From contig NZ_ML178714.1 in the NCBI RefSeq assembly GCF_004360145.1, positions 196,700 to 260,699 of the forward strand: a DNA stretch of 64,000 nucleotides. Direction: 5' to 3'. Shown in pieces: positions 19,954 to 29,056 of the stretch (the stretch's first letter is position 1; every line of letters begins with the position of its first letter). The notes below the pieces were generated by a model, which saw only the letters and a program-made list of their open reading frames with translations, was not told where the DNA came from and did no database searches. The stretch comes from Aliiroseovarius marinus (GTDB taxonomy: Bacteria > Pseudomonadota > Alphaproteobacteria > Rhodobacterales > Rhodobacteraceae). The position numbers were made by a program, and so were the translations under genes.

Positions 19954-20223
19954 ATGAAGAAACTTACTTTGGTGATGGCAATTGCAGCCACCGGTGTGAT
20001 GGCAGGCTGTGTCGACAAGTCGGCATATGAAAGCAACCCTGTCCAGATCAAGACCGAAAAAGGCGTGGTAACCTGCCAGCTGTACATGCGTGACCGCGTT
20101 CAGTGGGATGAATCGATCGCCGTTCCTGCCGGAATGTCGAAAGCTGAAGGTGACGCTCTCTGCATTCAGGAAGGGCATCGCCAGTACCGTGCGGCACATG
20201 ACCGTGTTGGAGCGAGCAGCTGA
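19954..20223 (+). CDS. Small lipoprotein of unknown function
   Basis: An 89-residue predicted lipoprotein. MKKLTLVMAIAATGVMAGC is a short signal with lipobox MAGC and Cys19. GGAG lies about 10 bases upstream of the ATG. The mature part has two further cysteines (VTCQLY and ALCIQEG), which could form a disulfide in the periplasm. I do not recognise the family. It is monocistronic, with its own terminator. The upstream 138 bases are AT-rich compared with the flanking coding sequence and probably hold its promoter. Confidence 0.8.
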   Translation: MKKLTLVMAIAATGVMAGCVDKSAYESNPVQIKTEKGVVTCQLYMRDRVQWDESIAVPAGMSKAEGDALCIQEGHRQYRAAHDRVGASS

Positions 20224-20266
20224 TCCTAAAAGAATTCGGGCTCTCATGGCTTGAAGATCATTGAAG

Positions 20267-20292
20267 AAGGCGTCCTGTTGGGCGCCTTTTTT
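20267..20292 (+). terminator. Intrinsic terminator after the small lipoprotein gene
   Basis: Stem AAGGCGTCC / GGGCGCCTT (20267-20275, 20280-20288) with a TGTT loop and a run of six T. Confidence 0.9.
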
Positions 20293-20327
20293 GTTGTGCT
20301 TGCGAAGCCTAGGAAGCCCTGCAAATG

Positions 20328-20355
20328 AAAAAGGGCACCGTAAACGGTGCCCTTT
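20328..20355 (-). terminator. Intrinsic terminator after glnA
   Basis: Perfect 12-bp stem AAAGGGCACCGT / ACGGTGCCCTTT (20330-20341, 20344-20355). On the minus strand it ends in TTTTT. Confidence 0.9.
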
Positions 20356-20374
20356 CGCGTGTTTGGTGCCGGGA

Positions 20375-21781
20375 TTAGCAGCTGTAGTACAGCTGGTATT
20401 CCACCGGGTGCGGGGTGTGCTCGTAGGCGTAAACCTCTTCCCATTTCAGGTCCAGATAGCCCTGGATCTGGTCTTTGGTGAACACGTCGCCAGCGGTCAG
20501 GAAGTCGTTGTCGGCTTCCAGGCTTTCCAGAGCTTCACGCAGCGATGCGCAAACAGTCGGGATGCCTTCCAGCTCTTCCGGCGGCAGGTCGTACAGGTTC
20601 TTGTCCTGTGCGGGGCCCGGATCGATCTTGTTCTTGATGCCGTCAAGGCCAGCCATCAGCAGGGCGGAGAAGCACAGGTAGGGGTTCGCTGCCGGATCCG
20701 GGAAGCGAGCCTCAACGCGCTTGGCTTTCGGGCTTTCGGTCCACGGAATACGTACGCAACCCGAACGGTTCGAGGCCGAGTAGGCGCGCAGAACGGGGGC
20801 TTCAAAGCCCGGGATCAGACGCTTGTACGAGTTGGTCGACGGGTTGGTGAAAGCGTTCAGCGTCTTGGCGTGCTTCAGGATGCCGCCGATGAACCACAGA
20901 GCTTCCTGCGACAGGTCAGCGTATTTGTCGCCAGCGAAGAGCGGCTTGCCGTCTTTCCAGATCGACATGTTCACGTGCATGCCGGTGCCGTTGTCACCTG
21001 CGATCGGCTTGGGCATGAAGGTTGCGGTCTTGCCGTAAGCGTGCGCTACGTTGTGGATGATGTACTTGTATTTCTGCAGTTCATCAGCCTGCTTGGTGAC
21101 GCTGTCGAAGATCAGGCCCAGCTCGTGCTGACACGAAGCAACCTCGTGGTGGTGCTTGTCGGTCTTCATGCCGATGTTCTTCATCGTGGTCAGCATTTCC
21201 GAACGCAGGTCTTGTGCGTCGTCGATCGGGTTCACGGGGAAGTAACCGCCTTTGACGCCCGGACGGTGGCCGGTGTTGCCCATTTCGTACTCGGTGTCGG
21301 TGTTCCAAGCGGCGTCTACGGCGTCTACTTCGAACGACACTTTGTTCATGGTGTTCGAGAAACGAACGTCGTCGAACAGGAAGAATTCAGCTTCCGGACC
21401 CATGTAAGCCACGTCACCGATGCCCGAGGACTTCAGGTAAGCTTCGGCTTTCTCGGCGGTGCCGCGCGGGTCACGGCCGTATTTCTCACCGGTGTCGGGC
21501 TCGACGATCGAGCAGTGCAGACACAGGGTTTTTTCTGCATAGAACGGGTCAACGTAAGCGCTGGCCGTGTCGGGCATCAGTTTCATGTCCGAGCTTTCGA
21601 TCGACTTCCAGCCGGCAATCGACGAGCCGTCAAACATGAAACCTTCTTCCAAGAAGTCTTCGTCGACCAGGTCGCAGTCCACGGTCACGTGCTGCAGCTT
21701 GCCGCGCACATCGGTGAAACGGATGTCGACATAGGCAATGTCCTCATCCTTGATCTGCTTGAGTACGTCTTGAGCGCTCAT
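20375..21781 (-). CDS. glnA: Type I glutamine synthetase
   Basis: A 468-residue GlnA that fixes ammonium onto glutamate at the expense of ATP, forming a dodecamer in the cytoplasm. The adenylylation tyrosine lies in KNLYDLPPEE near residue 396, typical of GS-I beta. Other signatures are MFDGSSIAGW, GPEAEFFLFDDVRF, NGTGMHVNMS and the AYSASNRSGCVRIP block. It follows glnB on the same strand at 35 bases, the standard alphaproteobacterial glnB-glnA arrangement, so PII and its target enzyme are co-transcribed. Confidence 0.97.
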   Translation of the reverse strand: MSAQDVLKQIKDEDIAYVDIRFTDVRGKLQHVTVDCDLVDEDFLEEGFMFDGSSIAGWKSIESSDMKLMPDTASAYVDPFYAEKTLCLHCSIVEPDTGEKYGRDPRGTAEKAEAYLKSSGIGDVAYMGPEAEFFLFDDVRFSNTMNKVSFEVDAVDAAWNTDTEYEMGNTGHRPGVKGGYFPVNPIDDAQDLRSEMLTTMKNIGMKTDKHHHEVASCQHELGLIFDSVTKQADELQKYKYIIHNVAHAYGKTATFMPKPIAGDNGTGMHVNMSIWKDGKPLFAGDKYADLSQEALWFIGGILKHAKTLNAFTNPSTNSYKRLIPGFEAPVLRAYSASNRSGCVRIPWTESPKAKRVEARFPDPAANPYLCFSALLMAGLDGIKNKIDPGPAQDKNLYDLPPEELEGIPTVCASLREALESLEADNDFLTAGDVFTKDQIQGYLDLKWEEVYAYEHTPHPVEYQLYYSC

Positions 21782-21816
21782 ATCAGTATCCTTTGGTTCG
21801 TGTGTATTCGTTAGGT

Positions 21817-22308
<492 letters not shown>

Positions 22309-22321
22309 TGAGAAGATTGAG

Positions 22322-23941
22322 ATGACGGAATTGCTAACCGCTGCCCAAATGCGCGCCATCGAGACGGCCGCAATCGAGTCGGGCGAGGTCACCGGGCTGG
22401 AGCTGATGGAGCGCGCGGGCCGAGGCGTGGTCGAGGCCATTTTCGAAGAATGGCCCGATCTGGCAAAGACCTCTCACAAAGCGGTGGTGCTGTGCGGGCC
22501 GGGGAACAATGGCGGCGACGGGTTCGTGGTCGCGCGGCTGTTGAAAGAGTGGGGTTGGGAGGTCGAGGTGTTCCTTTATGGTGACGCCGAGAAGCTGCCC
22601 CCGGATGCGCGGGTGAACTATGAGCGGTGGATGGAGTTGGGGGAGGTTAAGCCTTTGGGTGATGCCGATTTCGACATTGACCACGACATGGGGGCGAAAG
22701 TCGTCATTGATGCGATCTTCGGAACAGGTCTAAGCCGTCCATTTTACACGCTTGGAGTAGTACAAGACACAATGAACTATTATTCTTCAAGCAAAGATAT
22801 GCCCAATGTAGTTTCAGTGGATATCCCGAGCGGAATTTGCGCCGACAGCGGTCGATATATTGGGTACGATGATGAAAACCCATTTGATAGCTGTGTTTGG
22901 GCAAACCTGACGGTCAGTTTTCATAGCGAAAAGCTTGGACATCGGTTGTCCCTTGGGCCGATAGGTGTGCAAAAAGTCGTTGTCAAATCCATCGGAATTG
23001 GAAGCGATCCCAAGCAAAGTGGGGAGGAAACGACGCCAATCTCGACTCCGGACGCAACTTGTGGAGCTGGGCAGGTGAAAGGGATTGTTGAGTTGGTCAG
23101 CAAGCCCACTTGGATTGGAAAAAATTACGGGTGGAATAAATTCTCCCACGGCCACGCCCTCGTTCTCTCCGGCCCGTCCGGCAAAGGCGGCGCTGCCCGC
23201 CTTGCGGCGCGAGGTGCATTACGCATCGGGGCAGGGCTTGTCACCGTCGCCCCGACACCCGGCGCACTCCAAGAAAACGCAGCGCGGTTGGAGGCTATTA
23301 TGTTGTCTCCGGTGGGGGATGCGCAGACGTTGCAGGCGGTGCTTGCCGATGAACGGCTCAATGCGCTGTGCCTTGGGCCCGGATTGGGTGTCGAGCGGGC
23401 GCGGAACTTGGTGCCGGTGGCCTTGGCTGCCAAACGCGCGATGGTGCTGGATGCGGATGCTTTGACGGCGTTTAAGGACGATCCGTCTGCTCTGTTCGAC
23501 ATGCTGCATGAAAACTGCGTGCTGACCCCTCATGCGGGCGAGTTCGCGCGGTTGTTCCCTGACATTGCCGAGAAGCTGAACGCGCCTGCCACCAAAGGCC
23601 CGGCCTATTCCAAAGTGGACGCGACCCGCGAAGCTGCGGCAAGGGCAGGGTGTGTGGTGCTGTTCAAAGGGCCGGACACGGTGATCGCGGCGCCGGATGG
23701 CGTGTGTTCCATCAACTCCGCCGCCTATGAACGCTCCGCCCCGTGGCTGGCCACCGCAGGATCGGGCGACGTGCTGGCAGGCTTCATCACCGGGCTGCTC
23801 GCGCGGGGCTTTGCGCCGATGCAGGCGGCAGAAACCGGGGCGTGGCTGCATGTGGAATGCGCACTGGAGTTTGGGCCGGGCCTGATTGCCGAGGATCTGC
23901 CCGAACAACTGCCCGCCGTGTTCCGCAAATTGGGGGCGTAA
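22322..23941 (+). CDS. nnr: Bifunctional NAD(P)H-hydrate epimerase / ADP-dependent dehydratase
   Basis: A 539-residue fusion repairing hydrated NAD(P)H. The N-terminal YjeF_N epimerase domain (~1-220) has CGPGNNGGDGFVVARLL, IDAIFGTGL and VSVDIPSGI. The C-terminal dehydratase domain (~265-539) has GKGGAARLAARGALRIGAGL, LTPHAGEFARLF and ATAGSGDVLAGFITG. Codons between about 22700 and 23150 are much more AT-rich than both flanks: 19 of 60 bases are G/C at 22741-22800, against 39 of 60 at 22501-22560. The frame and motifs stay intact across this block. Confidence 0.94.
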   Translation: MTELLTAAQMRAIETAAIESGEVTGLELMERAGRGVVEAIFEEWPDLAKTSHKAVVLCGPGNNGGDGFVVARLLKEWGWEVEVFLYGDAEKLPPDARVNYERWMELGEVKPLGDADFDIDHDMGAKVVIDAIFGTGLSRPFYTLGVVQDTMNYYSSSKDMPNVVSVDIPSGICADSGRYIGYDDENPFDSCVWANLTVSFHSEKLGHRLSLGPIGVQKVVVKSIGIGSDPKQSGEETTPISTPDATCGAGQVKGIVELVSKPTWIGKNYGWNKFSHGHALVLSGPSGKGGAARLAARGALRIGAGLVTVAPTPGALQENAARLEAIMLSPVGDAQTLQAVLADERLNALCLGPGLGVERARNLVPVALAAKRAMVLDADALTAFKDDPSALFDMLHENCVLTPHAGEFARLFPDIAEKLNAPATKGPAYSKVDATREAAARAGCVVLFKGPDTVIAAPDGVCSINSAAYERSAPWLATAGSGDVLAGFITGLLARGFAPMQAAETGAWLHVECALEFGPGLIAEDLPEQLPAVFRKLGA

Positions 23942-24070
23942 GCGCCTGATTCTGGGGCTCACGCCCGGTATCCCCGCCGAAAGAGCAAAAAATTGGGCAA
24001 ACTCCAGCCGGATAAGGGCGCTTTTCCTCTCGCATCCGCTGCGCACTGGTGCTAGAAGGGCGCGAATTTG

Positions 24071-24108
24071 GACGGCCCCGTCCTGAAAACGCGGGCCGTC
24101 CTCGGTTT
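24071..24108 (+). terminator. Possible terminator after the NAD(P)HX repair gene
   Basis: Stem GACGGCCC / GGGCCGTC (24071-24078, 24093-24100) with a 14-nt loop, followed by CTCGGTTTTA. It is weak, and it ends only a few bases before the tRNA gene. Confidence 0.45.
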
Positions 24109-24110
24109 TA

Positions 24111-24195
24111 GCGGGTGTGGCGAAATTGGTAGACGCACCAGATTTAGGTTCTGGCGCCGCAAGGCGTGGGGGTTCAAGTCCCTCCACCCGCACCA
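24111..24195 (+). tRNA. tRNA-Leu (anticodon UAG)
   Basis: An 85-nt class II tRNA. The acceptor stem GCGGGTG pairs with CACCCGC, followed by discriminator A and an encoded CCA. The anticodon stem CCAGA/TCTGG encloses loop TTTAGGT, with TAG at 24145-24147. A long variable arm (GCGCCGCAAGGCGT region) and the T-loop GGTTCAAGTCC are present. It reads CUN leucine codons. It lies 22 bases before tig. Confidence 0.96.
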
Positions 24196-24217
24196 AAATT
24201 GAAAGAAGGACGAGACG

Positions 24218-25549
24218 ATGCAGGTCACCGAGACCCTGAACGAAGGTCTGAAACGCGGCTACAAGATCGTGGTTCCGGCCGCTGATCTGGACGCCAAAGT
24301 CAACGAAAAGCTGGTCGAAGCGCAGCCCGAAGTCGAAATGAAAGGCTTCCGTAAAGGCAAAGTGCCGATGGCTCTGCTGAAAAAGCAGTTTGGTCAGCGC
24401 CTGATGGGCGAAGCCATGCAGGAAGCTGTCGATGGCGCCATGAACAAGCACTTCGAGGAATCGGGTGACCGTCCGGCCATGCAGCCTGACGTGAAGATGA
24501 CCAACGAGGATTGGAAAGAGGGCGACGACGTTGAAATCGAAATGTCGTACGAAGCTCTGCCCGAGATCCCCGAAGTCGATCTGAAAGGCATCAAGCTTGA
24601 GAAGCTGGTTGTTAAAGCTGGCGAAGGCGAAGTTGACGAAGCGCTGGCCAACCTGGCCGAGACCGCTCAGGACTTCAAAGACCGCAAAAAAGGCACCAAG
24701 TCGAAAGACGGCGACCAGGTTGTAATCGACTTCCTGGGCAAAGTTGACGGCGAAGCTTTCGACGGTGGCGCTGCTGAAGACTACCCGCTGGTTCTGGGCT
24801 CGGGCTCGTTCATCCCCGGCTTTGAAGAGCAGCTGGTTGGCGTGAAAGCCGGCGAAGAAAAAGAGGTCAACGTGACCTTCCCCGCCGAGTATGGCGCCGA
24901 GAACCTGGCTGGCAAAGACGCCGTGTTCGAATGCACCGTGAAAGCGGTGAAAGAGCCCGTCGCTGCCGAGATCAATGACGAGCTGGCCACCAAGTTTGGC
25001 GCCGAAGACCTGAACGCTCTGAAAGAGCAGATCGGCGAGCGTCTGGAAGCAGAATTTGCCGGTGCCGCTCGTGCCGTCATGAAGCGCGGCCTGCTGGACG
25101 AGCTGGACAAGCTGGTTGATTTCGACCTGCCGCCGTCGCTCTTGGACGCCGAAGCTGGTCAGATCGCACACCAGCTGTGGCACGAAGAAAACCCGGACGT
25201 GCAGGGCCACGATCACCCGGAAATCGAAGCCACCGACGAGCACAAGAAACTTGCCGGTCGCCGCGTACGCCTGGGCCTGCTGCTGGCCGAGCTGGGCCAG
25301 AAAGCCGAGATCGAGGTCACCGACGCCGAGATGACCCAAGCCGTGATGAACCAAGCCCGTCAGTACCCGGGTCAGGAACGCCAGTTCTTTGAATTCGTTC
25401 AGCAGAACCCGCAGATGCGTCAGCAGCTGCAGGCGCCGATCTTCGAAGACAAGGTTGTGGACTACGTATTCGAGCTGGCCGAAGTTTCGGAAAAAGAAGT
25501 CTCGAAAGACGATCTGCAGAAAGCCGTTGAGGCTCTGGAAGACGAATAA
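24218..25549 (+). CDS. tig: Trigger factor
   Basis: A 443-residue ribosome-associated chaperone and prolyl isomerase. The N-terminal ribosome-docking domain carries the signature [10 protein letters not shown] near residue 45. The FKBP-type PPIase domain follows ([20 protein letters not shown], then [15 protein letters not shown]), and then the helical C-terminal substrate-binding domain. The start has AAGAAGGACGAG upstream. Codon use is strongly biased (AAA, GAA, CTG), as expected for a highly expressed gene. Confidence 0.97.
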   Translation: MQVTETLNEGLKRGYKIVVPAADLDAKVNEKLVEAQPEVEMKGFRKGKVPMALLKKQFGQRLMGEAMQEAVDGAMNKHFEESGDRPAMQPDVKMTNEDWKEGDDVEIEMSYEALPEIPEVDLKGIKLEKLVVKAGEGEVDEALANLAETAQDFKDRKKGTKSKDGDQVVIDFLGKVDGEAFDGGAAEDYPLVLGSGSFIPGFEEQLVGVKAGEEKEVNVTFPAEYGAENLAGKDAVFECTVKAVKEPVAAEINDELATKFGAEDLNALKEQIGERLEAEFAGAARAVMKRGLLDELDKLVDFDLPPSLLDAEAGQIAHQLWHEENPDVQGHDHPEIEATDEHKKLAGRRVRLGLLLAELGQKAEIEVTDAEMTQAVMNQARQYPGQERQFFEFVQQNPQMRQQLQAPIFEDKVVDYVFELAEVSEKEVSKDDLQKAVEALEDE

Positions 25550-25570
25550 GTCTTACCAACAGACATTCAG

Positions 25571-25600
25571 AAGGCCGCTCCAAATCGGGGCGGCCTTTTT
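25571..25600 (+). terminator. Intrinsic terminator after tig
   Basis: Stem AAGGCCGCTCC / GGGGCGGCCTT (25571-25581, 25587-25597) followed by TTTTT. Confidence 0.92.
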
Positions 25601-25612
25601 CGTTTGCCTCTC

Positions 25613-25679
25613 ATTTTCTTGCAAAAAGTATCCTGGGGTGAGGTCGCTCGAACTCGAGTGGCCGAGGGGCAACGCCCCT
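25613..25679. repeat. Intergenic repeat, copy B
   Basis: Shares ATTTTCTTGC (25613-25622), TATCCTGGGGTGAG (25629-25642) and the hairpin GAGGGGCAACGCCCCT (25664-25679) with copy A at 6458-6516. Between them is a second palindrome, CTCGAACTCGAG. As with copy A, it lies between convergent genes directly after a terminator. Confidence 0.75.
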
Positions 25680-25709
25680 CCAGGCTCACATAGTGAGCCA
25701 CCAGCAGCC

Positions 25710-26195
25710 CTATCCCGGGCGCAGGCCGGTTTCGACCAGCAGCCCCAACCGCTTGGCCTCATAGTAATATCCACGCGCATACCATTTCATCGCGCCCTCA
25801 ATATCTCCACCTGACACAATATAGGCGCCGCGCAGGTACTTACCCGCGTATTTCAGGTTCACATTCGGATCCAACAGCTCCTCTGCCGGGCCGCGATGTC
25901 CCATGGTGCGGGCGGTTTGGGGCAGGATCTGCAAAAGCCCCCAATAGGGTCCGTTGCGCGCCTCGGGACGGTGTGTGCTTTCGCGTACGGCCTGACGGTG
26001 CACCAGCTCGCGCGGGATCTGGTAGTGGTCCGCCCATTTGTTGATCAGAGCCCGCAATTCGGGTGTTTCGTTGGGATAGAGGGGCGGGTTGAAACCGTCC
26101 GTACGCTCGGTACGCCGCCTTGATCGACGGCCACAGGCGGTCAGGGCAGTTGCAGCAAATAGGACGAGGGCGGTGCGGCGCGAAAACTTTCTCAT
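25710..26195 (-). CDS. Lytic transglycosylase-domain lipoprotein
   Basis: A 161-residue SLT-fold protein. Signal MRKFSRRTALVLFAATALTAC ends in lipobox LTAC with Cys21, followed by a basic stretch. The catalytic glutamate is in VRESTHRPEARN, and the family block YWGLLQILPQTARTMG is present. The C terminus has PNVNLKYAGKYLRGAY. It would cleave peptidoglycan glycan strands with anhydromuramic acid formation in the periplasm. It is short compared with MltC or Slt enzymes and stands alone. Confidence 0.87.
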   Translation of the reverse strand: MRKFSRRTALVLFAATALTACGRRSRRRTERTDGFNPPLYPNETPELRALINKWADHYQIPRELVHRQAVRESTHRPEARNGPYWGLLQILPQTARTMGHRGPAEELLDPNVNLKYAGKYLRGAYIVSGGDIEGAMKWYARGYYYEAKRLGLLVETGLRPG

Positions 26196-26311
26196 GCGAG
26201 AACTATAGGGGTAGAATTGTCAGCAGGAACAGGCTGTAGCCTCCGCGTTAAAAAGTCGCCGATTTGTGCTTATATATACGGAAGAGCAACGCATTGATCG
26301 GGAGATCAAAT

Positions 26312-26632
26312 ATGAAGTGGCGTGACTTGGCCGAACACCATATCCAGAAAGCGAAAGCCCAAGGGCAGCTGGATGATCTGAAAGGGCAGGGGAAGCCTCT
26401 GCCAGATCGACAGGGCGGCGATGTCGTGTCTGCGGGCATGGGTATCATGGCCGAAGCGGGCGTGCTGCCACGCGAGATCGAGCTGAAGAAGGCGATTGAT
26501 GCGCAATTGAAGGTGTTGGGCCAAACCAAAGACGAAACTGAAAAGAAAGCCGTAATGCGTAAACTTGCGGATTTGGAGATGCGCCTGTCGATCGAACAGG
26601 AAGCACGCCGCAAGTTCTATCGCACCTCCTAG
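26312..26632 (+). CDS. DUF1992 (DnaJ-homologue-like) protein
   Basis: A 106-residue soluble protein. I chose the ATG at 26312, with GGGAGA upstream. The family signature is AEHHIQKAKAQGQLDDLKGQGKPLP near the N terminus, which continues into RQGG and a charged helical tail. DUF1992 proteins (YhdN and DnaJ homologue subfamily C member 28 relatives) have no assigned biochemical role. It is monocistronic and ends at a bidirectional terminator shared with rplI. Confidence 0.85.
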   Translation: MKWRDLAEHHIQKAKAQGQLDDLKGQGKPLPDRQGGDVVSAGMGIMAEAGVLPREIELKKAIDAQLKVLGQTKDETEKKAVMRKLADLEMRLSIEQEARRKFYRTS

Positions 26633-26658
26633 ACATCACCCACATCAGTGCCAAAGAA

Positions 26659-26684
26659 AAAGGCCGCTCGATCGAGCGGCCTTT
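26659..26684. terminator. Bidirectional terminator between the DUF1992 gene and rplI
   Basis: A perfect 26-bp palindrome with arms AAAGGCCGCTCGA / TCGAGCGGCCTTT, flanked by T-rich sequence on the plus side and AAAGAAA on the other. It serves the convergent DUF1992 gene and rplI. Confidence 0.92.
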
Positions 26685-26706
26685 CTTATCTTGTGTCGAG
26701 AGAAGA

Positions 26707-27327
26707 TTACTCTTCTTCCGATGCCTCTGCGGCGTCGTCGCCGGCCGGAACCAGGTCGTCGTCGTCCGATGCGGCAGAACCGATGTCGTCGAACAGCTCG
26801 GCGATCTCGAACTCGGCTTCAGCTTCTGCTTCAGCGGCCAGTTCCTGGATCGATTTGCCCGAAGCCTGCAGTTCGGCTTCTTCTTCCGAGCGTGCCACGT
26901 TCAGGGCAATCTCGGTTTCGACTTCAGGGTGCAGACGTACGGTGACGGTGTGCAGACCCAGTTCTTTGATCGGAGCGGTCAGGATAACCTGCTTCTTGTC
27001 GACCGAGAAACCACCAGCGGTTGCAACGTCGGCGGCGTCACGCGGGGTGACCGAGCCGTACAGAGCGCCAGCGTCCGAAGCCGAGCGAATCACGATGAAC
27101 TGCTCGCCGCCCAGCTTTTCAGCCAGAGCTTCTGCTTCTTTCTTGGTTTCCAGGTTGCGGGCTTCCAGTTGCGCTTTCTGAGCTTCAAACGACGCGATGT
27201 TTGCGTCCGAAGCCGACAGGGCTTTGCCCTGGGGCAGCAGGAAGTTGCGTGCGTAACCGGGCTTTACGTCAACTACGTCGCCCATTTGGCCAAGCTTGGC
27301 CACACGTTCCAGAAGGATAACTTGCAT
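26707..27327 (-). CDS. rplI: 50S ribosomal protein L9
   Basis: A 206-residue L9. The N-terminal rRNA-binding domain [19 protein letters not shown] and [14 protein letters not shown] are canonical, followed by the long helix and C-terminal domain. It is about 55 residues longer than the ~150-residue E. coli protein. The extra part is an acidic C-terminal tail ending EASEEE, which is common in alphaproteobacterial L9. Last gene of rpsF-rpsR-rplI. Confidence 0.97.
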   Translation of the reverse strand: MQVILLERVAKLGQMGDVVDVKPGYARNFLLPQGKALSASDANIASFEAQKAQLEARNLETKKEAEALAEKLGGEQFIVIRSASDAGALYGSVTPRDAADVATAGGFSVDKKQVILTAPIKELGLHTVTVRLHPEVETEIALNVARSEEEAELQASGKSIQELAAEAEAEAEFEIAELFDDIGSAASDDDDLVPAGDDAAEASEEE

Positions 27328-27340
27328 TGATCAGGTCCCC

Positions 27341-27568
27341 TTACTTAACGGCGTAGGGAAGCAGAGCAAGGAAACGGGCGCGCTTGATAGCACGGGCCAG
27401 TTCACGCTGCTTCTTTGCCGAAACGGCGGTGATACGCGAAGGAACGATTTTGCCGCGCTCAGAGATGTAGCGCTGCAGAAGACGGGTGTCTTTGTAATCG
27501 ATCTTCGGTGCGTTGTCGCCCGAGAAGGGGCATACCTTGCGGCGACGGAAAAACGGTTTAGCTGCCAT
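27341..27568 (-). CDS. rpsR: 30S ribosomal protein S18
   Basis: A 75-residue S18 with the family block [28 protein letters not shown] region near residues 25-48, then [21 protein letters not shown]. It binds the platform of the 30S subunit as a heterodimer with S6. The middle position between rpsF and rplI, 15 bases after rpsF, indicates co-transcription. Confidence 0.97.
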   Translation of the reverse strand: MAAKPFFRRRKVCPFSGDNAPKIDYKDTRLLQRYISERGKIVPSRITAVSAKKQRELARAIKRARFLALLPYAVK

Positions 27569-27583
27569 GAGTTAGACCTCCGA

Positions 27584-27940
27584 TTAACGGTCACGGCCAC
27601 GGCGGTCGCCGCGTTCGTCACGTTTTTGCATTTGAACAGACGGGCCTTCGGCGTGATCGTCGACCTTGATGGTCAGAACGCGCATAACGTCGTCATGCAG
27701 GCGCATCAGGCGTTCCATTTCCTGAACGGCCGTCGACGGAGCGTCGGTCTTCAGGAAGGCATAGTGGCCTTTGCGGTTCTTGTTGATCTTGTAGGCCATC
27801 GTCTTGACACCCCAGTACTCGCTGTCAACGACTTTGCCGCCGTTGTCACCCAGTACGGTGCCGAAATGTTCGATGAGGTTCTCAGCCTGCGCGTTGGACA
27901 GATCCTGACGCGAGATGAAGACATGCTCGTAAAGGGGCAT
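27584..27940 (-). CDS. rpsF: 30S ribosomal protein S6
   Basis: A 118-residue S6. The start MPLYEHVFISRQDLSNAQ and the conserved YWGVKTMAYKINKNRKGHY block are intact. A short charged tail follows (QKRDERGDRRGRDR). The ATG is preceded by ACTGGAG. It heads the S6-S18-L9 operon. In other bacteria the S6:S18 complex represses its own mRNA; the structured leader upstream fits that idea. Confidence 0.97.
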   Translation of the reverse strand: MPLYEHVFISRQDLSNAQAENLIEHFGTVLGDNGGKVVDSEYWGVKTMAYKINKNRKGHYAFLKTDAPSTAVQEMERLMRLHDDVMRVLTIKVDDHAEGPSVQMQKRDERGDRRGRDR

Positions 27941-27977
27941 GTGAACTCCAGTTCTATTTTCAAGCGCGCTTCAAAGA

Positions 27978-28042
27978 ATGGGTCAAAACCTTTCCGCGAC
28001 CCATCCACGAGAGGCAACGCGGTTCATTCACTTACGGAAAGG
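27978..28042 (-). promoter_or_regulatory. Structured rpsF mRNA leader with competing pairings
   Basis: On the mRNA, CCTTTCCG (28042-28035) can pair perfectly with CGGAAAGG (27996-27989). That same CGGAAAGG lies in the 13-nt loop of a perfect 7-bp hairpin ATGGGTC / GACCCAT (28004-27998 and 27984-27978). The two pairings are either exclusive or form a pseudoknot. It is a candidate S6:S18 autoregulatory leader. Confidence 0.55.
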
Positions 28043-28049
28043 ACGGTGC

Positions 28050-28077
28050 CTTATACACGTCTGACCATGTGGTGCAA
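28050..28077 (-). promoter_or_regulatory. Predicted sigma-70 promoter of rpsF-rpsR-rplI
   Basis: Minus-strand TTGCAC (28077-28072), 16-bp spacer, TATAAG (28055-28050). Transcription would begin near 28043, giving a leader of about 100 nt before rpsF. Confidence 0.6.
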
Positions 28078-28282
28078 GGCTTTGCGGCAGGGTCCGAGGT
28101 CTAAATAAGGTGCTTTGGTGACGATTGGCGCAAATTATGGCCCCGCATTAACCAATTGGACGCCCAACTTCCGTCACACTTCGGGTCGAACGTTTAGGAA
28201 GCGCCCTTACTTGGGCGGGAAATTAGCTCTGACACTCTGCTGCACGTCAGATTCGAATATGAAAACAGGAAAGTCTTTTCCC

Positions 28283-28966
28283 ATGACCATGGTTTCACCA
28301 CTGCCTCAGTCTGGCACGGAAGTGTCCCATTCTTCTCAGCCGGTTCTGCTTACACCCACGAATTGGGGATACGCTTTGACGAACCAGATGAAGTCGGTCA
28401 GCGGTGGGCTGGTGTTGCGGGCATTCTGTCGTTTTCTGGGGGTGGCGCTGGCGATTTCTTCGACCGGTCTGTGGGTGATGCAAAGCGCTCCAGCGTTGGA
28501 TGACGCCGTGCTTCTGACGATGAAGATCGGTTTGACCTGCTTGTTTGTTGGTCTGGGTGGGCTGCTGTATCTGCTGGGTCAAAGCACTGGCGTAGCGTCG
28601 ACTCATGTTGACCTTCAGAACCGCGAAGTGCGTCGTGGTCGGATCACCTCGGGCAACACGTTCGAGACCGAGACTGTGGTCCCATTTGGGGATGTGACCG
28701 GGCTGCTTTTGTCCTGCAGCAAAAGCGCAGGAGGATTGAGCAATACGCGTCAGGCTACCTTGTATCTGCGCCTGGATGACGGGGATCAGAACATGACGGC
28801 TGTCGAGGTTCTGTCTGGACCCGAACAGTTGCTGCGTCCCATTCAAGAGCGCCTTTTGCGGGATCTGAAAGATGATCGCGGTGGGTTGACGATCCCTAGC
28901 TATGAAAGCCATCGGAGCGCCGGGGCTGCATATGGTGCCGGTGGTCGCGCCTTCCGAGCCGCCTAA
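28283..28966 (+). CDS. Unknown membrane protein with two transmembrane helices
   Basis: A 227-residue protein I do not recognise. The start is uncertain: ATG at 28283 has AGGAAAG about 9 bases upstream, while an ATG at 28259 lacks a site. Two hydrophobic helices (VLRAFCRFLGVALAISSTGL and LLTMKIGLTCLFVGLGGLLYLL) are followed by a soluble domain of ~120 residues with beta-rich character (STHVDLQNREVRRGRI, QATLYLRLDDG). That layout suggests a membrane-anchored cytoplasmic domain, perhaps PH-like. It precedes fabD in the same direction, but 90 bases apart. Confidence 0.7.
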   Translation: MTMVSPLPQSGTEVSHSSQPVLLTPTNWGYALTNQMKSVSGGLVLRAFCRFLGVALAISSTGLWVMQSAPALDDAVLLTMKIGLTCLFVGLGGLLYLLGQSTGVASTHVDLQNREVRRGRITSGNTFETETVVPFGDVTGLLLSCSKSAGGLSNTRQATLYLRLDDGDQNMTAVEVLSGPEQLLRPIQERLLRDLKDDRGGLTIPSYESHRSAGAAYGAGGRAFRAA

Positions 28967-29056
28967 TCCAAGGCGGTTCATTCCCAAACAGTTTGCACAG
29001 CGATGCGTCGCAAGGTATCCCATTCCCTGAAGCCATTGGCATAAAGAGGAGGGGCT

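Noticed and set aside
20261..21814. A 517-codon plus-strand frame opposite glnA
   Set aside because: Antisense shadow of the highly biased glnA codons. It also runs through the glnA terminator.
23219..25354. A 711-codon open frame on the minus strand across tig and the NAD(P)HX gene
   Set aside because: It is antisense to two clearly conserved genes, has no recognisable motif, and crosses the tRNA gene. Long antisense frames are expected in GC-rich DNA with strong third-position bias.
28115..28282. N-terminal extension of the unknown membrane protein from 28115
   Set aside because: The extra residues show no hydrophobic or family pattern, no ribosome site precedes them, and they would read through the likely promoter region.
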